NCBI GenBank assembly: GCA_050186725.1
Contig: JBFWYG010000006.1
Location: 62,001-126,000, forward strand
From: JADJYF01 sp050186725
GTDB taxonomy: Bacteria; Pseudomonadota; Gammaproteobacteria; Ga0077536
Reading direction: 5' to 3'
Length of the DNA: 64,000 nt
Shown here piece after piece: positions 9,030 through 17,509 of the stretch. Every line of letters begins with the position of its first letter. The first letter of the stretch is position 1. Made by a program: the position numbers and the translations under genes. The notes beneath the pieces are model-generated. The model was not told where the DNA came from. It worked only from the letters and a program-made list of their open reading frames with translations, and made no database searches.

Positions 9030-10016
9030 TCAGGTGCGCGATGCGGCGAGCGCGGCGAGGATGCGCGGTTCCAGCCAGTAGCGCGCGCGACCCGGCACGG
9101 CGCCGGTGACGAAGCCCACGTGACCACCGCGCGCCGCGAGTTCCAGCGTGACTCCCGGCGCGAGTTCGCCGGCCGCGGGGACCGCTTCGCGCGGCACGAA
9201 GGGATCGTCCGCCGCGTGCAGGATGAGCGTGGGGATGGCGATGCGCGCGAGGTACTGCCGCGAACTCGAACGCGTGTAGTAGTCCTGCGCGTCGCGAAAG
9301 CCGTGCAGCGGCGCGACCACCTGGTCGTCGAAGGCCCAGAAGCTGTCGAGACGTCGCACGTCCGCGATACCGAGCGGGTTCACGCCCGCGCCGAACTTGG
9401 CGATGAAGGCGCGCTGCATGCTGGTCACCAGGTGACGCTGGTAGAGGCGCGAGGCGCCGCGCGCGAGCTTGGTCGCGCAGGCGGCGAGATCGAAGGGCAC
9501 CGACACTGCCACCGCGGTCGCGAGCGGGCAGTCACCGCCCGTTTCACCGAGCCACTTGAGCAGCACGTTGCCGCCGAGCGAATAACCGACGGCGGCGAAC
9601 GGTGCACGGCCGTGGCGCGCCGTGAGCGTGGCAACGACGTGGGCGAGATCGCCCGTGTCGCCGGAGTGGTAGCCGCGTGCCAGGCGATTGGGTTCACCGC
9701 TGCAGCCGCGGAACATCATCAGCACGCCGCGATAGCCCGCGTCGTGCAGCGCGGCCAGCAGGGCGCGCGCGTAGCTCGAGCGGTGGCTGCCCTCGAGTCC
9801 GTGCAGCACCAGCACCACGGGCGCGTCGCGCGGCGGCGTCCAGGCCAGATCGAGAAAGTCGCCGTCGGGCAGTTCGAGGCGTTCGAACTCGAGCGCGATG
9901 GGCGGCACGCGGCGGCAGAGCGCCGCCCACAGCGTCGGCAGGTGCGGGCCCGGCAGCCAGGGTGCCGGCGCGTAGTCACGCGGCACCAGCACGCGACCGT
10001 GGCGCGGCTCAGGCAC
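9030..10016 (-). CDS. YheT-family alpha/beta hydrolase
   Basis: Predicted alpha/beta-hydrolase of the YheT/ABHD1-3 family; substrate not established, esters or lipids are likely. The 328 residues show the family start (PAPWLPGPHLPTLWAAL), oxyanion region VLVLHGLEGSHRSSYAR, nucleophile elbow GYSLGG with the catalytic Ser, the acid in HAADDPFVP and the His in RGGHVGFVTG. GTG start at 10016 overlaps the last bases of ygfZ by 8 bases, so it is likely the last gene of the sdh operon. The 62 bases before dsbB show no terminator. Confidence 0.88.
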   Translation of the reverse strand: MPEPRHGRVLVPRDYAPAPWLPGPHLPTLWAALCRRVPPIALEFERLELPDGDFLDLAWTPPRDAPVVLVLHGLEGSHRSSYARALLAALHDAGYRGVLMMFRGCSGEPNRLARGYHSGDTGDLAHVVATLTARHGRAPFAAVGYSLGGNVLLKWLGETGGDCPLATAVAVSVPFDLAACATKLARGASRLYQRHLVTSMQRAFIAKFGAGVNPLGIADVRRLDSFWAFDDQVVAPLHGFRDAQDYYTRSSSRQYLARIAIPTLILHAADDPFVPREAVPAAGELAPGVTLELAARGGHVGFVTGAVPGRARYWLEPRILAALAASRT

Positions 10017-10755
10017 TCGTGGGATAGGGCAGGGGACGCGGTTGCAGGGCGACCCCGTCGAGCGTCAGCGGGCCGGCGTCGAGGTCGGCGACGGCGAGCA
10101 ACGCCACGCCGCTCTCCCCGCGCGCCGCCGAGAGCACGGTGCCATGCGGCGCGCCGTCGTCGCCCGCGAGCCGTGTGCCCGGCGCCGGCGCTGCCTCAAC
10201 GTCGAGCGCGAAGCGCTGCACGCGGCGTTTGACCGTGCCGCGGAACTTGACCCTGGCGACTATCTCCTGGCCCGGGTAGCAACCCTTGTTGAAGCTGACG
10301 CCCGCGAGCAGGTCGAGGTTCAATTCCTGCGGCAGGAAGGCGTCGGCGAGCGTCGCGTCCAGCATGGGCAGGCCGGCAGCGATGAAGCGCAGCGTGGCGT
10401 CCGTGACAGGTAGCACCGGCAGGCCCAGGCGCGCGGCCAGCGCCGCGGTGGTCTCGGCCGTGCCGTCCTCGATCTGCACGCGCGCGCGCAGCACGAACAT
10501 GCGCAGGCGCCTGGTGAAGGCCGCCGCCTGCGCGTGCGGGACGAGCAGCCAGAAGCCCTCGTCGGCGCACAGCACCTGCACCAGGTTGAGTGCGCGCCCC
10601 TTGGGTGAGAGCCAGGCGGTGAGCAGCGCCTGGCCCACGTCCAGCGCGCGCACATCGCCGCAGAACTGGCCGTGGAGAAAGTCCCGCGCGTCTTCGCCCG
10701 TCACGCGGAGCGCGGCCAGGTCGTCGCTGAAGCAGGGCAGAGAAAGGCTGGACAT
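10009..10755 (-). CDS. ygfZ: YgfZ/GcvT-like folate-binding protein, Fe-S cluster repair
   Basis: Tetrahydrofolate-dependent protein that helps maintain Fe-S enzymes, succinate dehydrogenase among them. The signature KGCYPGQE with its conserved Cys is present in FNKGCYPGQEIVARVKFRG; N-terminal LRVTGEDARDFLHGQF and WLSPKGRALNLVQVL are typical. ATG at 10755 is preferred; a TTG at 10764 in the same frame would add three residues. It follows sdhE by 5 bases and overlaps the next gene, which fits an operon that couples SDH synthesis with cofactor supply and Fe-S maintenance. Confidence 0.9.
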   Translation of the reverse strand: MSSLSLPCFSDDLAALRVTGEDARDFLHGQFCGDVRALDVGQALLTAWLSPKGRALNLVQVLCADEGFWLLVPHAQAAAFTRRLRMFVLRARVQIEDGTAETTAALAARLGLPVLPVTDATLRFIAAGLPMLDATLADAFLPQELNLDLLAGVSFNKGCYPGQEIVARVKFRGTVKRRVQRFALDVEAAPAPGTRLAGDDGAPHGTVLSAARGESGVALLAVADLDAGPLTLDGVALQPRPLPYPTSA

Positions 10756-10760
10756 GGCGT

Positions 10761-11018
10761 TCAATCGCGCGCCGCGCGCGGCGGCGCCTCGCGCAGGATC
10801 TGCTCGACCAGCGCCTGCAGCGCGGGATCGCTCGACGTCTCGCGGCCGGTGAACCAGGCGTAGAGGTCGACGTCGATGCAGCCGAGCAGGCGTTCGAAGG
10901 TGGCAAGCGCGGCGCCGTCGAGGTCGGCGCCGTGGCGATCGAGATGGCCTGCGAGCAGCAGGTCCAGTTCGCGCATGCCGCGCCGGCAGCGCCAGCGCAG
11001 CTGGTTGGGATGGGCCAT
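10761..11018 (-). CDS. sdhE: Succinate dehydrogenase flavinylation factor SdhE
   Basis: Small (85 residue) helical protein needed for covalent FAD attachment to SdhA. It carries the RGMREL core (RG-x-x-E motif that contacts the flavoprotein) and the family pattern LRWRCRRGMRELDLLLAGH, followed by FERLLGCIDVDLYAWFTG. It starts only 5 bases after sdhB ends. In E. coli sdhE pairs with ygfX away from the sdh operon; here sdhE is inside the operon and ygfX is divergent at the other end. Confidence 0.93.
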   Translation of the reverse strand: MAHPNQLRWRCRRGMRELDLLLAGHLDRHGADLDGAALATFERLLGCIDVDLYAWFTGRETSSDPALQALVEQILREAPPRAARD

Positions 11019-11023
11019 GCGCC

Positions 11024-11806
11024 TCAGAGCGTGCGCGACACCATCATCTTCTTGATTTCCGCGATGGCCTTGGCCGGGTTCAGGCCCTTGGGGCAGGTCT
11101 TCGCGCAATTCATGATGGTGTGGCAGCGGTAGAGACGGAACGGATCCTCGAGATGATCCAGGCGCTCGCCCGTGGCCTCGTCGCGGCTGTCCGCCAGCCA
11201 GCGATAGGCCTGCAGCAGGGCCGCGGGACCGAGATAGCGATCGCCGTTCCACCAGTAGCTCGGGCAGCTGGTCGAGCAGCAGGCGCACAGGATGCACTCG
11301 TACAGGCCGTCGAGCTTCTCGCGATCCTCCACCGACTGCAGCCGCTCCTTGTCCGGCGGCGCCGGTGTCTGGCTCTGCAGCCAGGGCTTGATCGAGGCGT
11401 ACTGCGCGTAGAAGTGCGTGAGATCGGGCACCAGGTCCTTCAGCACCGGCATGTGCGGCAGGGGATAGATCTTCACCTCGCCGTTCACCGCGCTGGTCGC
11501 CTTGGTGCAGGCCAGCGTGTTGGTGCCGTCGATGTTCATCGCGCAGGAGCCGCAGATGCCCTCGCGGCAGGAGCGGCGGAAGGTCAGCGTCGGGTCGATC
11601 TCGTTCTTGATGTAGAGGATCGCGTCCAGCACCATCGGCCCGCACTTGTCGAGATCGATCACGTAGGTGTCGATGCGCGGATTCTCGCCGGTGTCCGGAT
11701 CCCAGCGGTAGATGCGAAAGGTCTTCGCGCGCTTCGCGCCGCTGACATTACCGTAGGTCTTGCCGTCGGTGACGCGGGAATTGGCGGGCAGCTTGAATTG
11801 TGCCAT
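11024..11806 (-). CDS. sdhB: Succinate dehydrogenase iron-sulfur subunit
   Basis: Electron-transfer subunit of complex II, 260 residues. All Cys ligands are visible: [2Fe-2S] in SCREGICGSCAMNIDG plus the following Cys (TLACTKA), [4Fe-4S] in ECILCACCSTSCP, and [3Fe-4S] in CHTIMNCAKTCPKG. The quinone-site Trp/His region (YWWNGDRYLGPAAL) is conserved. Start at ATG 11806 (AQFKLPAN follows), 14 bases after sdhA. Confidence 0.97.
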   Translation of the reverse strand: MAQFKLPANSRVTDGKTYGNVSGAKRAKTFRIYRWDPDTGENPRIDTYVIDLDKCGPMVLDAILYIKNEIDPTLTFRRSCREGICGSCAMNIDGTNTLACTKATSAVNGEVKIYPLPHMPVLKDLVPDLTHFYAQYASIKPWLQSQTPAPPDKERLQSVEDREKLDGLYECILCACCSTSCPSYWWNGDRYLGPAALLQAYRWLADSRDEATGERLDHLEDPFRLYRCHTIMNCAKTCPKGLNPAKAIAEIKKMMVSRTL

Positions 11807-11820
11807 GACGATATCCGTGC

Positions 11821-13611
11821 TCAGTAAGTACGTTTCTTCGGCGGGACCACGTCGACCTCGTCGGTCAGCGTGTACATGTGCACCGGGCGATAGTCGAACA
11901 CCACTTCGCCCTTGTCGGTGAGCGAAGTGAGGGTGTGCTTCTGCCAGTTCTCGTCGTCGCGATCCGGGTAGTCCTCGCGCGCGTGGGCGCCGCGGCTCTC
12001 GGTGCGATTGGCGGCGGCGGCGATCGACACCATCGCGCTGCCGAGCAGGTTCTCGAGTTCCAGCGTCTCGACCAGGTCGGTGTTCCACTTCATGGAGCGG
12101 TCGGTGACCTGCACGTGCTTGAAGGCCTCGTAGGTCTCCTTCAGCTTGATGATGCCCTCCTCCAGCACGTCGCCGGTGCGGAAAACCGCCGCGTAGTTCT
12201 GCATGGTGCGCTGCATGTCGAGCCGGAGCTTGGCGGTCGGTTCGCTGCCATTGGCATGACGCAGGGCATCGAAGTGCGAGAGCAGGCCGTCCAGCGCGTC
12301 CTTGGCCAGCGGCGCGTGGTTCATGCCGGGCTTGATGGTGGCGGCGCAGCGCTTGGCGGCGGCGCGGCCGAACACCACGAGGTCGAGCAGCGAGTTGGAG
12401 CCGAGGCGGTTGGCGCCGTGCACCGACACGCAGGCCGCTTCACCAATGGACATGAGTCCCGGGACCACCGCATCGGGATTGCCGTCGCGGATGTTGACCA
12501 CTTCACCGTGGATGTTGGTCGGAATGCCGCCCATGTTGTAGTGCACGGTCGGCAGCACCGGAATGGGCTCGCGGGTCACATCGACGCCGGCGAAGATCTC
12601 GGCGGACTCGGCGATGCCCGGCAGGCGCGAGTTGATCACCTCCGCGCCGAGGTGCTCGAGGTGCAGATGAATGTGATCGGCCTCGGGGCCGACACCGCGG
12701 CCTTCGCGAATCTCGATGGTCATCGAGCGCGACACCACGTCACGCGAAGCGAGATCCTTGGCGTTCGGCGCGTAGCGCTCCATGAAGCGCTCGCCCTTGG
12801 AGTTGGTCAGGTAACCGCCTTCGCCACGCACGCCCTCGGTGATCAGGCAGCCGGCGCCGTAGATGCCGGTCGGGTGGAACTGGGTGAACTCCATGTCCTG
12901 CAGCGGCAGACCCGCGCGCAGCACCATGCCGTTGCCGTCGCCGGTGCAGGTGTGGGCCGAGGTGCAGGAGAAGTAGCTGCGGCCGTAGCCGCCGGTCGCC
13001 AGCACCACCTGGTGCGCGCGGAACAGGTGCAGCGTGCCGTCTTCCAGGTTCCACGCGACCACGCCGCGGCACACGCCCTCGCGGTCCATCACCAGGTCCA
13101 TCGCGAAGTACTCGATGAAGAACTCCGCGTCGTGCTTCAGCGACTGCTGGTAGAGCGTGTGCAGGATGGCGTGACCGGTACGGTCGGCCGCGGCGCAGGT
13201 GCGCTGCGCGATGCCTTCGCCGAAGTTGGTGGTCATGCCGCCGAACGGGCGCTGGTAGATCTTGCCAGCCTCGGTGCGCGAGAACGGCACGCCGTAGTGC
13301 TCGAGCTCGATGACCGCGGGAATCGCCTCGCGGCACATGTACTCGATGGCGTCCTGGTCACCGAGCCAGTCGGAGCCCTTGATGGTGTCGTACATGTGCC
13401 AGCGCCAGTCGTCCGGCCCCATGTTGCCGAGCGCCGCGCTCATGCCGCCCTGCGCCGCGACGGTGTGGCTGCGGGTCGGGAAGACCTTGGTCAGGCAGGC
13501 CGTCGCCAACCCTTCAGCCGCCATGCCGAAGGTGGCGCGCAGACCGGCGCCGCCGGCGCCGACGACCACCACGTCGTATTTGTGTTCGATCAGTTGGTAT
13601 GCAGCAGGCAT
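11821..13611 (-). CDS. sdhA: Succinate dehydrogenase flavoprotein subunit
   Basis: Catalytic subunit oxidising succinate to fumarate, 596 residues. The Rossmann motif VVVVGAGGAGLRA starts at about residue 14; the His that covalently binds FAD lies in TRSHTVAAQGG; substrate-site HPTGIYG and the active-site Arg region (RLGSNSLLDLVVFGRAAA) are present. C-terminal end KKRTY is usual. Start ATG 13611. It sits between sdhD and sdhB with 14-17 base gaps in the standard C-D-A-B order. Confidence 0.97.
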   Translation of the reverse strand: MPAAYQLIEHKYDVVVVGAGGAGLRATFGMAAEGLATACLTKVFPTRSHTVAAQGGMSAALGNMGPDDWRWHMYDTIKGSDWLGDQDAIEYMCREAIPAVIELEHYGVPFSRTEAGKIYQRPFGGMTTNFGEGIAQRTCAAADRTGHAILHTLYQQSLKHDAEFFIEYFAMDLVMDREGVCRGVVAWNLEDGTLHLFRAHQVVLATGGYGRSYFSCTSAHTCTGDGNGMVLRAGLPLQDMEFTQFHPTGIYGAGCLITEGVRGEGGYLTNSKGERFMERYAPNAKDLASRDVVSRSMTIEIREGRGVGPEADHIHLHLEHLGAEVINSRLPGIAESAEIFAGVDVTREPIPVLPTVHYNMGGIPTNIHGEVVNIRDGNPDAVVPGLMSIGEAACVSVHGANRLGSNSLLDLVVFGRAAAKRCAATIKPGMNHAPLAKDALDGLLSHFDALRHANGSEPTAKLRLDMQRTMQNYAAVFRTGDVLEEGIIKLKETYEAFKHVQVTDRSMKWNTDLVETLELENLLGSAMVSIAAAANRTESRGAHAREDYPDRDDENWQKHTLTSLTDKGEVVFDYRPVHMYTLTDEVDVVPPKKRTY

Positions 13612-13628
13612 GACGTTGTCCGGGTGGG

Positions 13629-14009
13629 TCACATTCCAAAGGAGAGCTTGAGCACCGACACGATGCCGAGCAGCGCGCCGAACGCGCAGCCCAGCTTCAT
13701 CGCGGCGAGCGCCAGCACCTTCACGATCTCGACATGCACGTAGTCCTCGATCACCACCTGCAGGCCGAGCTTGGCGTGGTAGAACATCGCCGCCAGCAGG
13801 CTGACCAGGAGTACGGTGACGAACGGCGATTGGATCCAGGTCTTGAGGTCGATGTAGTCGTCGTGCATGTGGCCGAGCAGGGCGGTGACGAACCACAGCG
13901 CGAGCGGGATGATGGCGATGGCCGACAGGCGCTGGTGCCACCAGTGATGGACGCCCGCGTGCGCCGAGCCCAAGCCCAGCACGCGCGACAGGTCGCTGCG
14001 CAGTTTCAT
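13629..14009 (-). CDS. sdhD: Succinate dehydrogenase membrane anchor SdhD
   Basis: Small anchor subunit, 126 residues with three membrane helices (about 28-48, 58-82, 98-122). HWWHQRLSAIAI and the YHAKLGLQVVIEDYV segment, whose His is a candidate haem b ligand and whose Tyr/Asp lie at the quinone site, are typical. ATG overlaps the sdhC stop (ATGA). Confidence 0.92.
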   Translation of the reverse strand: MKLRSDLSRVLGLGSAHAGVHHWWHQRLSAIAIIPLALWFVTALLGHMHDDYIDLKTWIQSPFVTVLLVSLLAAMFYHAKLGLQVVIEDYVHVEIVKVLALAAMKLGCAFGALLGIVSVLKLSFGM

Positions 14010-14395
14010 GCCGCACCTCCCTGCGCGACGACGCAGATCCAGGTCAGCACCGTCAGCGTCACCGAGCCGCCGATGACCGCGTAGCCGGTCTTGTATGCGG
14101 TGGCGAGATCGAAGCCCCAGCCGGTGTCCCACAGCAGGTGGCGCACGCCGTTGCACAGGTGGTAGTAGAAGGCGAAGGTCCAGCCGACCAGGAGGAGCTG
14201 CATGGGCAGCGAGCCCAGGCAGCGCTGCGCGGAAGCGTAGGCGTCCGAGCCCTGCGCCGCGGCCACCAGCCAGTACAGCAGCATCAGCGTGCCGACCGCC
14301 AGCGCGACGCCGGTGATGCGATGGAGGATCGACAGCCCGGAGGTCAACTGCGGGCGATAGATCTGCAAATGCGGTGAGAGCGGATTTCCGGCCAT
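14006..14395 (-). CDS. sdhC: Succinate dehydrogenase cytochrome b556 subunit SdhC
   Basis: 129-residue anchor that binds haem b and quinone together with SdhD. Family marks are NPLSPHLQIYRPQLTSGLSILHRITGVAL at the N-terminus (quinone-site Ser and Arg) and YHLCNGVRHLLWDTG with the candidate haem His. Three membrane helices. It follows the small SDHAF4-like gene by 61 bases on the same strand. Confidence 0.94.
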   Translation of the reverse strand: MAGNPLSPHLQIYRPQLTSGLSILHRITGVALAVGTLMLLYWLVAAAQGSDAYASAQRCLGSLPMQLLLVGWTFAFYYHLCNGVRHLLWDTGWGFDLATAYKTGYAVIGGSVTLTVLTWICVVAQGGAA

Positions 14396-14456
14396 GGCTG
14401 AAGAGTACCCTGCTGGTTGGCGGCGCGCGCCGGCGATCGGAACGATCGTCGCGTGC

Positions 14457-14642
14457 TCAGAAGTCGATGCACCGGCCCTTGCGTTCCCAGTCACCGTAGC
14501 GCGTCGGTTCGAGGCCCGACGGCCCGCCGATCTCCCGTGCCTTGGCCGGCTCTGGTGGTGGCGCCTGCGCGTCTTCGCCCTTGCCGTCCCCAACGGCGTC
14601 AGGCGGCGCGACCGGCGTCTCGTGAGCGTTCTCGGTGGCCAT
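14457..14642 (-). CDS. SDHAF4-like (DUF1674) succinate dehydrogenase assembly factor
   Basis: A 61-residue protein easily missed by length cut-offs. The last 25 residues carry the DUF1674/SDHAF4 signature: EIGGPSGLEPTRYGDWE followed by KGRCIDF at the very C-terminus. The first 35 residues are low-complexity Ala/Pro/Glu. In mitochondria SDHAF4 binds flavinylated SdhA and protects it before assembly with SdhB. Here it is the first gene of the sdh operon, just downstream of the best promoter in the region. Ribosome-binding site is weak. Confidence 0.88.
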   Translation of the reverse strand: MATENAHETPVAPPDAVGDGKGEDAQAPPPEPAKAREIGGPSGLEPTRYGDWERKGRCIDF

Positions 14643-14690
14643 GGAATCGAGTGGTTGGTGCTTGGCAACGCGCGCTGCGGCGCGCTCCCG

Positions 14691-14719
14691 ATTATCTTTT
14701 CACCCCTGGGGAATTTCAA
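14691..14719 (-). promoter_or_regulatory. Sigma-70 type promoter of the sdh operon
   Basis: On the minus strand, TTGAAA (14714-14719) and GATAAT (14691-14696) are separated by exactly 17 bases. Predicted transcription start is near 14684, about 40 bases before the SDHAF4-like ATG. AT-rich hexamers stand out in this GC-rich DNA. Confidence 0.65.
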
Positions 14720-14743
14720 GCGAAGCCGCCGCGCGGTTATGCT
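14715..14743 (+). promoter_or_regulatory. Possible promoter for ygfX
   Basis: On the plus strand TTCAAG and TATGCT are 17 bases apart. The implied start is only a few bases before the ygfX ATG, giving an almost leaderless mRNA. It overlaps the sdh -35 region on the other strand, so the two promoters could compete. The -35 match is weak. Confidence 0.3.
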
Positions 14744-14752
14744 CGCCGCACG

Positions 14753-15184
14753 ATGAATGCATACCAGGGAACGGTGTGTCTCGCGCTCCGTCGCTCGCGG
14801 CGTCTGCCGCGCGTGCTGCTCGCGCTGCATCTCGCCGGCATGGCGCTGGTGGCGGTGTATTGGCCCCTCACACTCGCGAGCGCGGCGTGGCTTGCGCTGC
14901 TCGGCGCGCACGGCGCGTGGCAGTGGATGCGGCTGCGTGGCGCGGCGCGCTGGGTGCGGCAGATCGAGATCGATACGCGCGGCGCCTGGCGCCTGGCCTA
15001 CGCCGATGGCCGGCGGCTCGATGTGCGGCTCACCCACGCCCCCCTGGTCTTGCCCTGGCTGGTGGCGCTCGAGTTCCGCGCGGCCGACGGGCGGCGCCAC
15101 GACCTGCTGTTGCTGCCCGACATGCTCGACCCGGACGCCTTCCGTCGCCTGCGCGTGCGCCTCACGCTCGCCGTGGGAACTTGA
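14753..15184 (+). CDS. ygfX: YgfX-family inner membrane protein
   Basis: 143 residues with two adjacent N-terminal membrane helices (about 19-37 and 41-58) and a C-terminal cytoplasmic domain ending LLLPDMLDPDAFRRLRVRLTL, the pattern of YgfX (CptA). In E. coli ygfX is co-transcribed with sdhE and its product has been described as affecting the cell-division cytoskeleton. Here it is divergent from the sdh operon while sdhE lies 3.7 kb away inside the operon, so the genomic association persists with a different arrangement. Confidence 0.82.
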   Translation: MNAYQGTVCLALRRSRRLPRVLLALHLAGMALVAVYWPLTLASAAWLALLGAHGAWQWMRLRGAARWVRQIEIDTRGAWRLAYADGRRLDVRLTHAPLVLPWLVALEFRAADGRRHDLLLLPDMLDPDAFRRLRVRLTLAVGT

Positions 15185-15191
15185 GTCGCGC

Positions 15192-16037
15192 TCACCCGAG
15201 ATGGCGCGTGCGCCAGGCCAGCCACAGCTTGCGCGTCGGCAGCAGTTCCACCCGCTGTTCCAGAACGCGACAACCGTCCGCCAGGGTCAAGCCCAGCGCT
15301 TCCTCCGCGCAGCGCGCGAGCGTGATGGGCAGCGCCTGCGCGCGCCGCAGCGCGCGCGGCACGGCCGCGAGGCCGGCGCGCAGTTCATCGCGCAGGCGCG
15401 CGCATTCATCGCTCAACAGTTGCCCGAGTTCAGCCGACGCGCGCGCCTCGCGTACCGCTTCGACGGTCAGGCCGGCCGCGCGCAGCGCGTCGTCGGCGAG
15501 ATACAGCATGCCGCCGCGACGATGCTGGCGCAGGCCACGCAGCGCGTGCGCGAGTTCGACCTGCGCGGCGAGTTCGAGCAGCGTCTCGCGCGCGTCGCTC
15601 GGCGGCGCGGCGCCGAGGTCGAGATAGCGGGCGGCGATCGCATCATGCTGCGCGCGCAGGCTCGCGAGCAGCGCGACGCGGTCCGGCATGCGCGGTTCGG
15701 CGAGGCTCGCCAGGGTGGCGGCGATCAGCGCTTCGAACGCGACGATGAGATCGGGCCAGCGCGCGTGTGACGCCGCGAGCGCCTGGGTCAGGGGATGGCG
15801 CGGCGCGCCGGCCGCGAGCCGCGCGACTTCGTCCTGCCACCAGGCGAGTTTCAGGTGCGCCACGCCGCGGTCGCTGCACTCGCGCGGAATCTCGACGATC
15901 GCACGCCGCGTCGCTTCCAGCGCGCGCGCCTCGCGGCGCGCCTCCGCGCCGAGGTAGAGACTCGCGTAGTAGAAGTCGTCCGGAGGCGCGAGCGCGAAGT
16001 CGGCGGCCGGCGCGTGCGCGTCGGCGTTCAGATCCAC
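15192..16037 (-). CDS. Squalene/phytoene synthase-like protein
   Basis: 281 residues of the all-helical isoprenoid synthase fold. Typical segments are FYYASLYLGAEARREARALEA near the start, LAWWQDEVARL, HPLTQALA and LGLTLADGCRVLEQRV. The Asp-rich DxxxD motifs of true phytoene synthases are not evident, so it resembles the NDUFAF6-like branch of the family more than a carotenoid enzyme; activity is unknown. GTG at 16037 overlaps the end of gph by 10 bases, giving a ubiG-gph-this gene operon. Confidence 0.75.
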   Translation of the reverse strand: MDLNADAHAPAADFALAPPDDFYYASLYLGAEARREARALEATRRAIVEIPRECSDRGVAHLKLAWWQDEVARLAAGAPRHPLTQALAASHARWPDLIVAFEALIAATLASLAEPRMPDRVALLASLRAQHDAIAARYLDLGAAPPSDARETLLELAAQVELAHALRGLRQHRRGGMLYLADDALRAAGLTVEAVREARASAELGQLLSDECARLRDELRAGLAAVPRALRRAQALPITLARCAEEALGLTLADGCRVLEQRVELLPTRKLWLAWRTRHLG

Positions 16038-16699
16038 GCGAGCAGTTCCAGCGCGGCGTCGATGCCGCCGTCGGCCTGCCACGCGTCGGGTTGTTCGAGC
16101 GGGTCGAGGTAGCCGTAGCGCGCAACCAGTACCGGCATGCCCGCGGCGCGCGCCGCGACCACGTCGCGTTCGGCGTCGCCGACGTAGACACACGCCGTGG
16201 GCGGCACGCCGAGCGCGGCCGCGGCGGCCAGCAGCGGATCGGGAAAGGGCTTGGCGCGCGCCGTGCTGTCACCCGAGATCACGCAGGCCGCGCGCGCGTC
16301 GAGCGCGAGGCGCGCGAGCAGCGGCGTGGTGAGCCAGCCGGGCTTGTTGGTGACGATGCCCCAGGGCAGGCCACGCGCCGCGAGCGCGTCGAGCAGGGCC
16401 GGCACGCCGGGGAAGGGCACGGTGGCGCTCGCCAGCACGCTGGCATAGAGCTCGAGGAAGCGCGCGCGGTGCGTCTCGTAGCTCGCGTGCGTCGCATCGA
16501 TGTCGAAGGCCAGGCGCAGCATCGCCGGACTGCCGTGGGACACGTGCGGGCGAATGAGCGCGTGGTCGAGGGGCGGCAGCCCGGCTTCTGCGCGCAGCGC
16601 GTTCAGCGCGAGGTAGAAGTCCGGCGCGGTGTCGAGCAGGGTACCGTCCAGGTCGAACAGCACCGCGCGCGGCGCGAGGGCGCGGGGCGCGGCGCTCAC
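16028..16699 (-). CDS. gph: Phosphoglycolate phosphatase (HAD family)
   Basis: Removes phosphate from 2-phosphoglycolate formed during DNA repair or oxygenase side reactions. The 223 residues show HAD motif I LFDLDGTLLDT, motif II (IVTNKP), the motif III Lys in KPFPDPLL and motif IV VGDAERDV. GTG start overlaps the ubiG stop (GTGA). The ubiG-gph pair is common in gammaproteobacteria. Confidence 0.9.
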   Translation of the reverse strand: MSAAPRALAPRAVLFDLDGTLLDTAPDFYLALNALRAEAGLPPLDHALIRPHVSHGSPAMLRLAFDIDATHASYETHRARFLELYASVLASATVPFPGVPALLDALAARGLPWGIVTNKPGWLTTPLLARLALDARAACVISGDSTARAKPFPDPLLAAAAALGVPPTACVYVGDAERDVVAARAAGMPVLVARYGYLDPLEQPDAWQADGGIDAALELLAWI

Positions 16700-17400
16700 G
16701 CGTCGGCGCGCGCGAAGGTGGCGAGATAGTTGACCACCGGCGCGCCGACCAGCCGCGCGCGACGCGTCAGCGGGTTGTAGTGCATGCCGCGAATTTCGCG
16801 CGTGACGAGGCCCGCGTCGCGCGCCAGCGCCGCGAGTTCGGCGGGCTTGAGGAATTGCGCGTAATCGTGGGTGCCGCGTGGCAGCAGGCGCAGCACGTAC
16901 TCGGCGAGCACGATGCCGGCGGCATAGGCCAGCGGGCCGCGGTTCAGGGTCGACATCACCAGCACCCCGCCGGGCCGCAGCAGCGTCGCGCAGGCGGCGA
17001 CGAGCGACGCCGGCGAGGGGACGTGCTCGACCAGCTCCATGCAGGTCACCACGTCGAAATGAGCGGGTTGGCGCGCCGCCAGCCCTTCGGCGGTGAGGGT
17101 CTCGTAATGCACCGGCGTGGCCGCGCCCTGCGCGTGGCGCCGCGCGACTTCGATAAGCTCGGGCGCGGCGTCGATGGCCGTGACCCGCGCGCCGGCGCGC
17201 GCCAGCGACTCGCTGAAGATGCCGCCGCCGCAGCCGACGTCGGCCAGCAGCGCGCCGTCCAGGCGGCACTGGCGCCGCACGTAGTCCAGGCGACAGGGGT
17301 TGATGTCGTGCAGCGTGCGCGCCGCGCCGGCGTCGTCCCACCACTCGCTGGCAAGGGCGGCGAACTTGTCGCGTTCGGCGGTATCGAGGTTGTCGGTCAT
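16696..17400 (-). CDS. ubiG: Ubiquinone biosynthesis O-methyltransferase UbiG
   Basis: SAM-dependent methyltransferase doing both O-methylations of ubiquinone biosynthesis. 234 residues; the start of the protein carries the UbiG pattern EWWDDAGAARTLHDINPCRLDYV, then SAM motif I VGCGGGIFSESLAR, and the family block MSTLNRGPLAYAAGIVLAEYVLRLLP, HDYAQFLKP. Start ATG 17400. First gene of a three-gene operon. Confidence 0.96.
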   Translation of the reverse strand: MTDNLDTAERDKFAALASEWWDDAGAARTLHDINPCRLDYVRRQCRLDGALLADVGCGGGIFSESLARAGARVTAIDAAPELIEVARRHAQGAATPVHYETLTAEGLAARQPAHFDVVTCMELVEHVPSPASLVAACATLLRPGGVLVMSTLNRGPLAYAAGIVLAEYVLRLLPRGTHDYAQFLKPAELAALARDAGLVTREIRGMHYNPLTRRARLVGAPVVNYLATFARADA

Positions 17401-17407
17401 GGCGAAT

Positions 17408-17484
17408 TGTAGGGCCGGTTTCAACCGGCCGTCGTGCGCGTCGAGCGGCACAGTGTGCGGCCGGTTGAAACCGGCCCTACAGGG
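17408..17484. repeat. Palindrome pair of the TGTAGGG family
   Basis: Left arm TGTAGGG plus GGCCGGTTTCAACCGGCC and right arm its exact reverse complement, 31 bases apart. Each arm is itself palindromic. It fills the gap between the FGE-domain gene and ubiG, which are on the same strand. It is nearly the same element as 2720-2794. Confidence 0.85.
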
Positions 17485-17509
17485 GGCACGTGCGAAACGC
17501 CGGACAGGG

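Noticed and set aside
15192..16037. Carotenoid phytoene synthase
   Set aside because: Asp-rich substrate motifs are not evident and there are no crt genes nearby.
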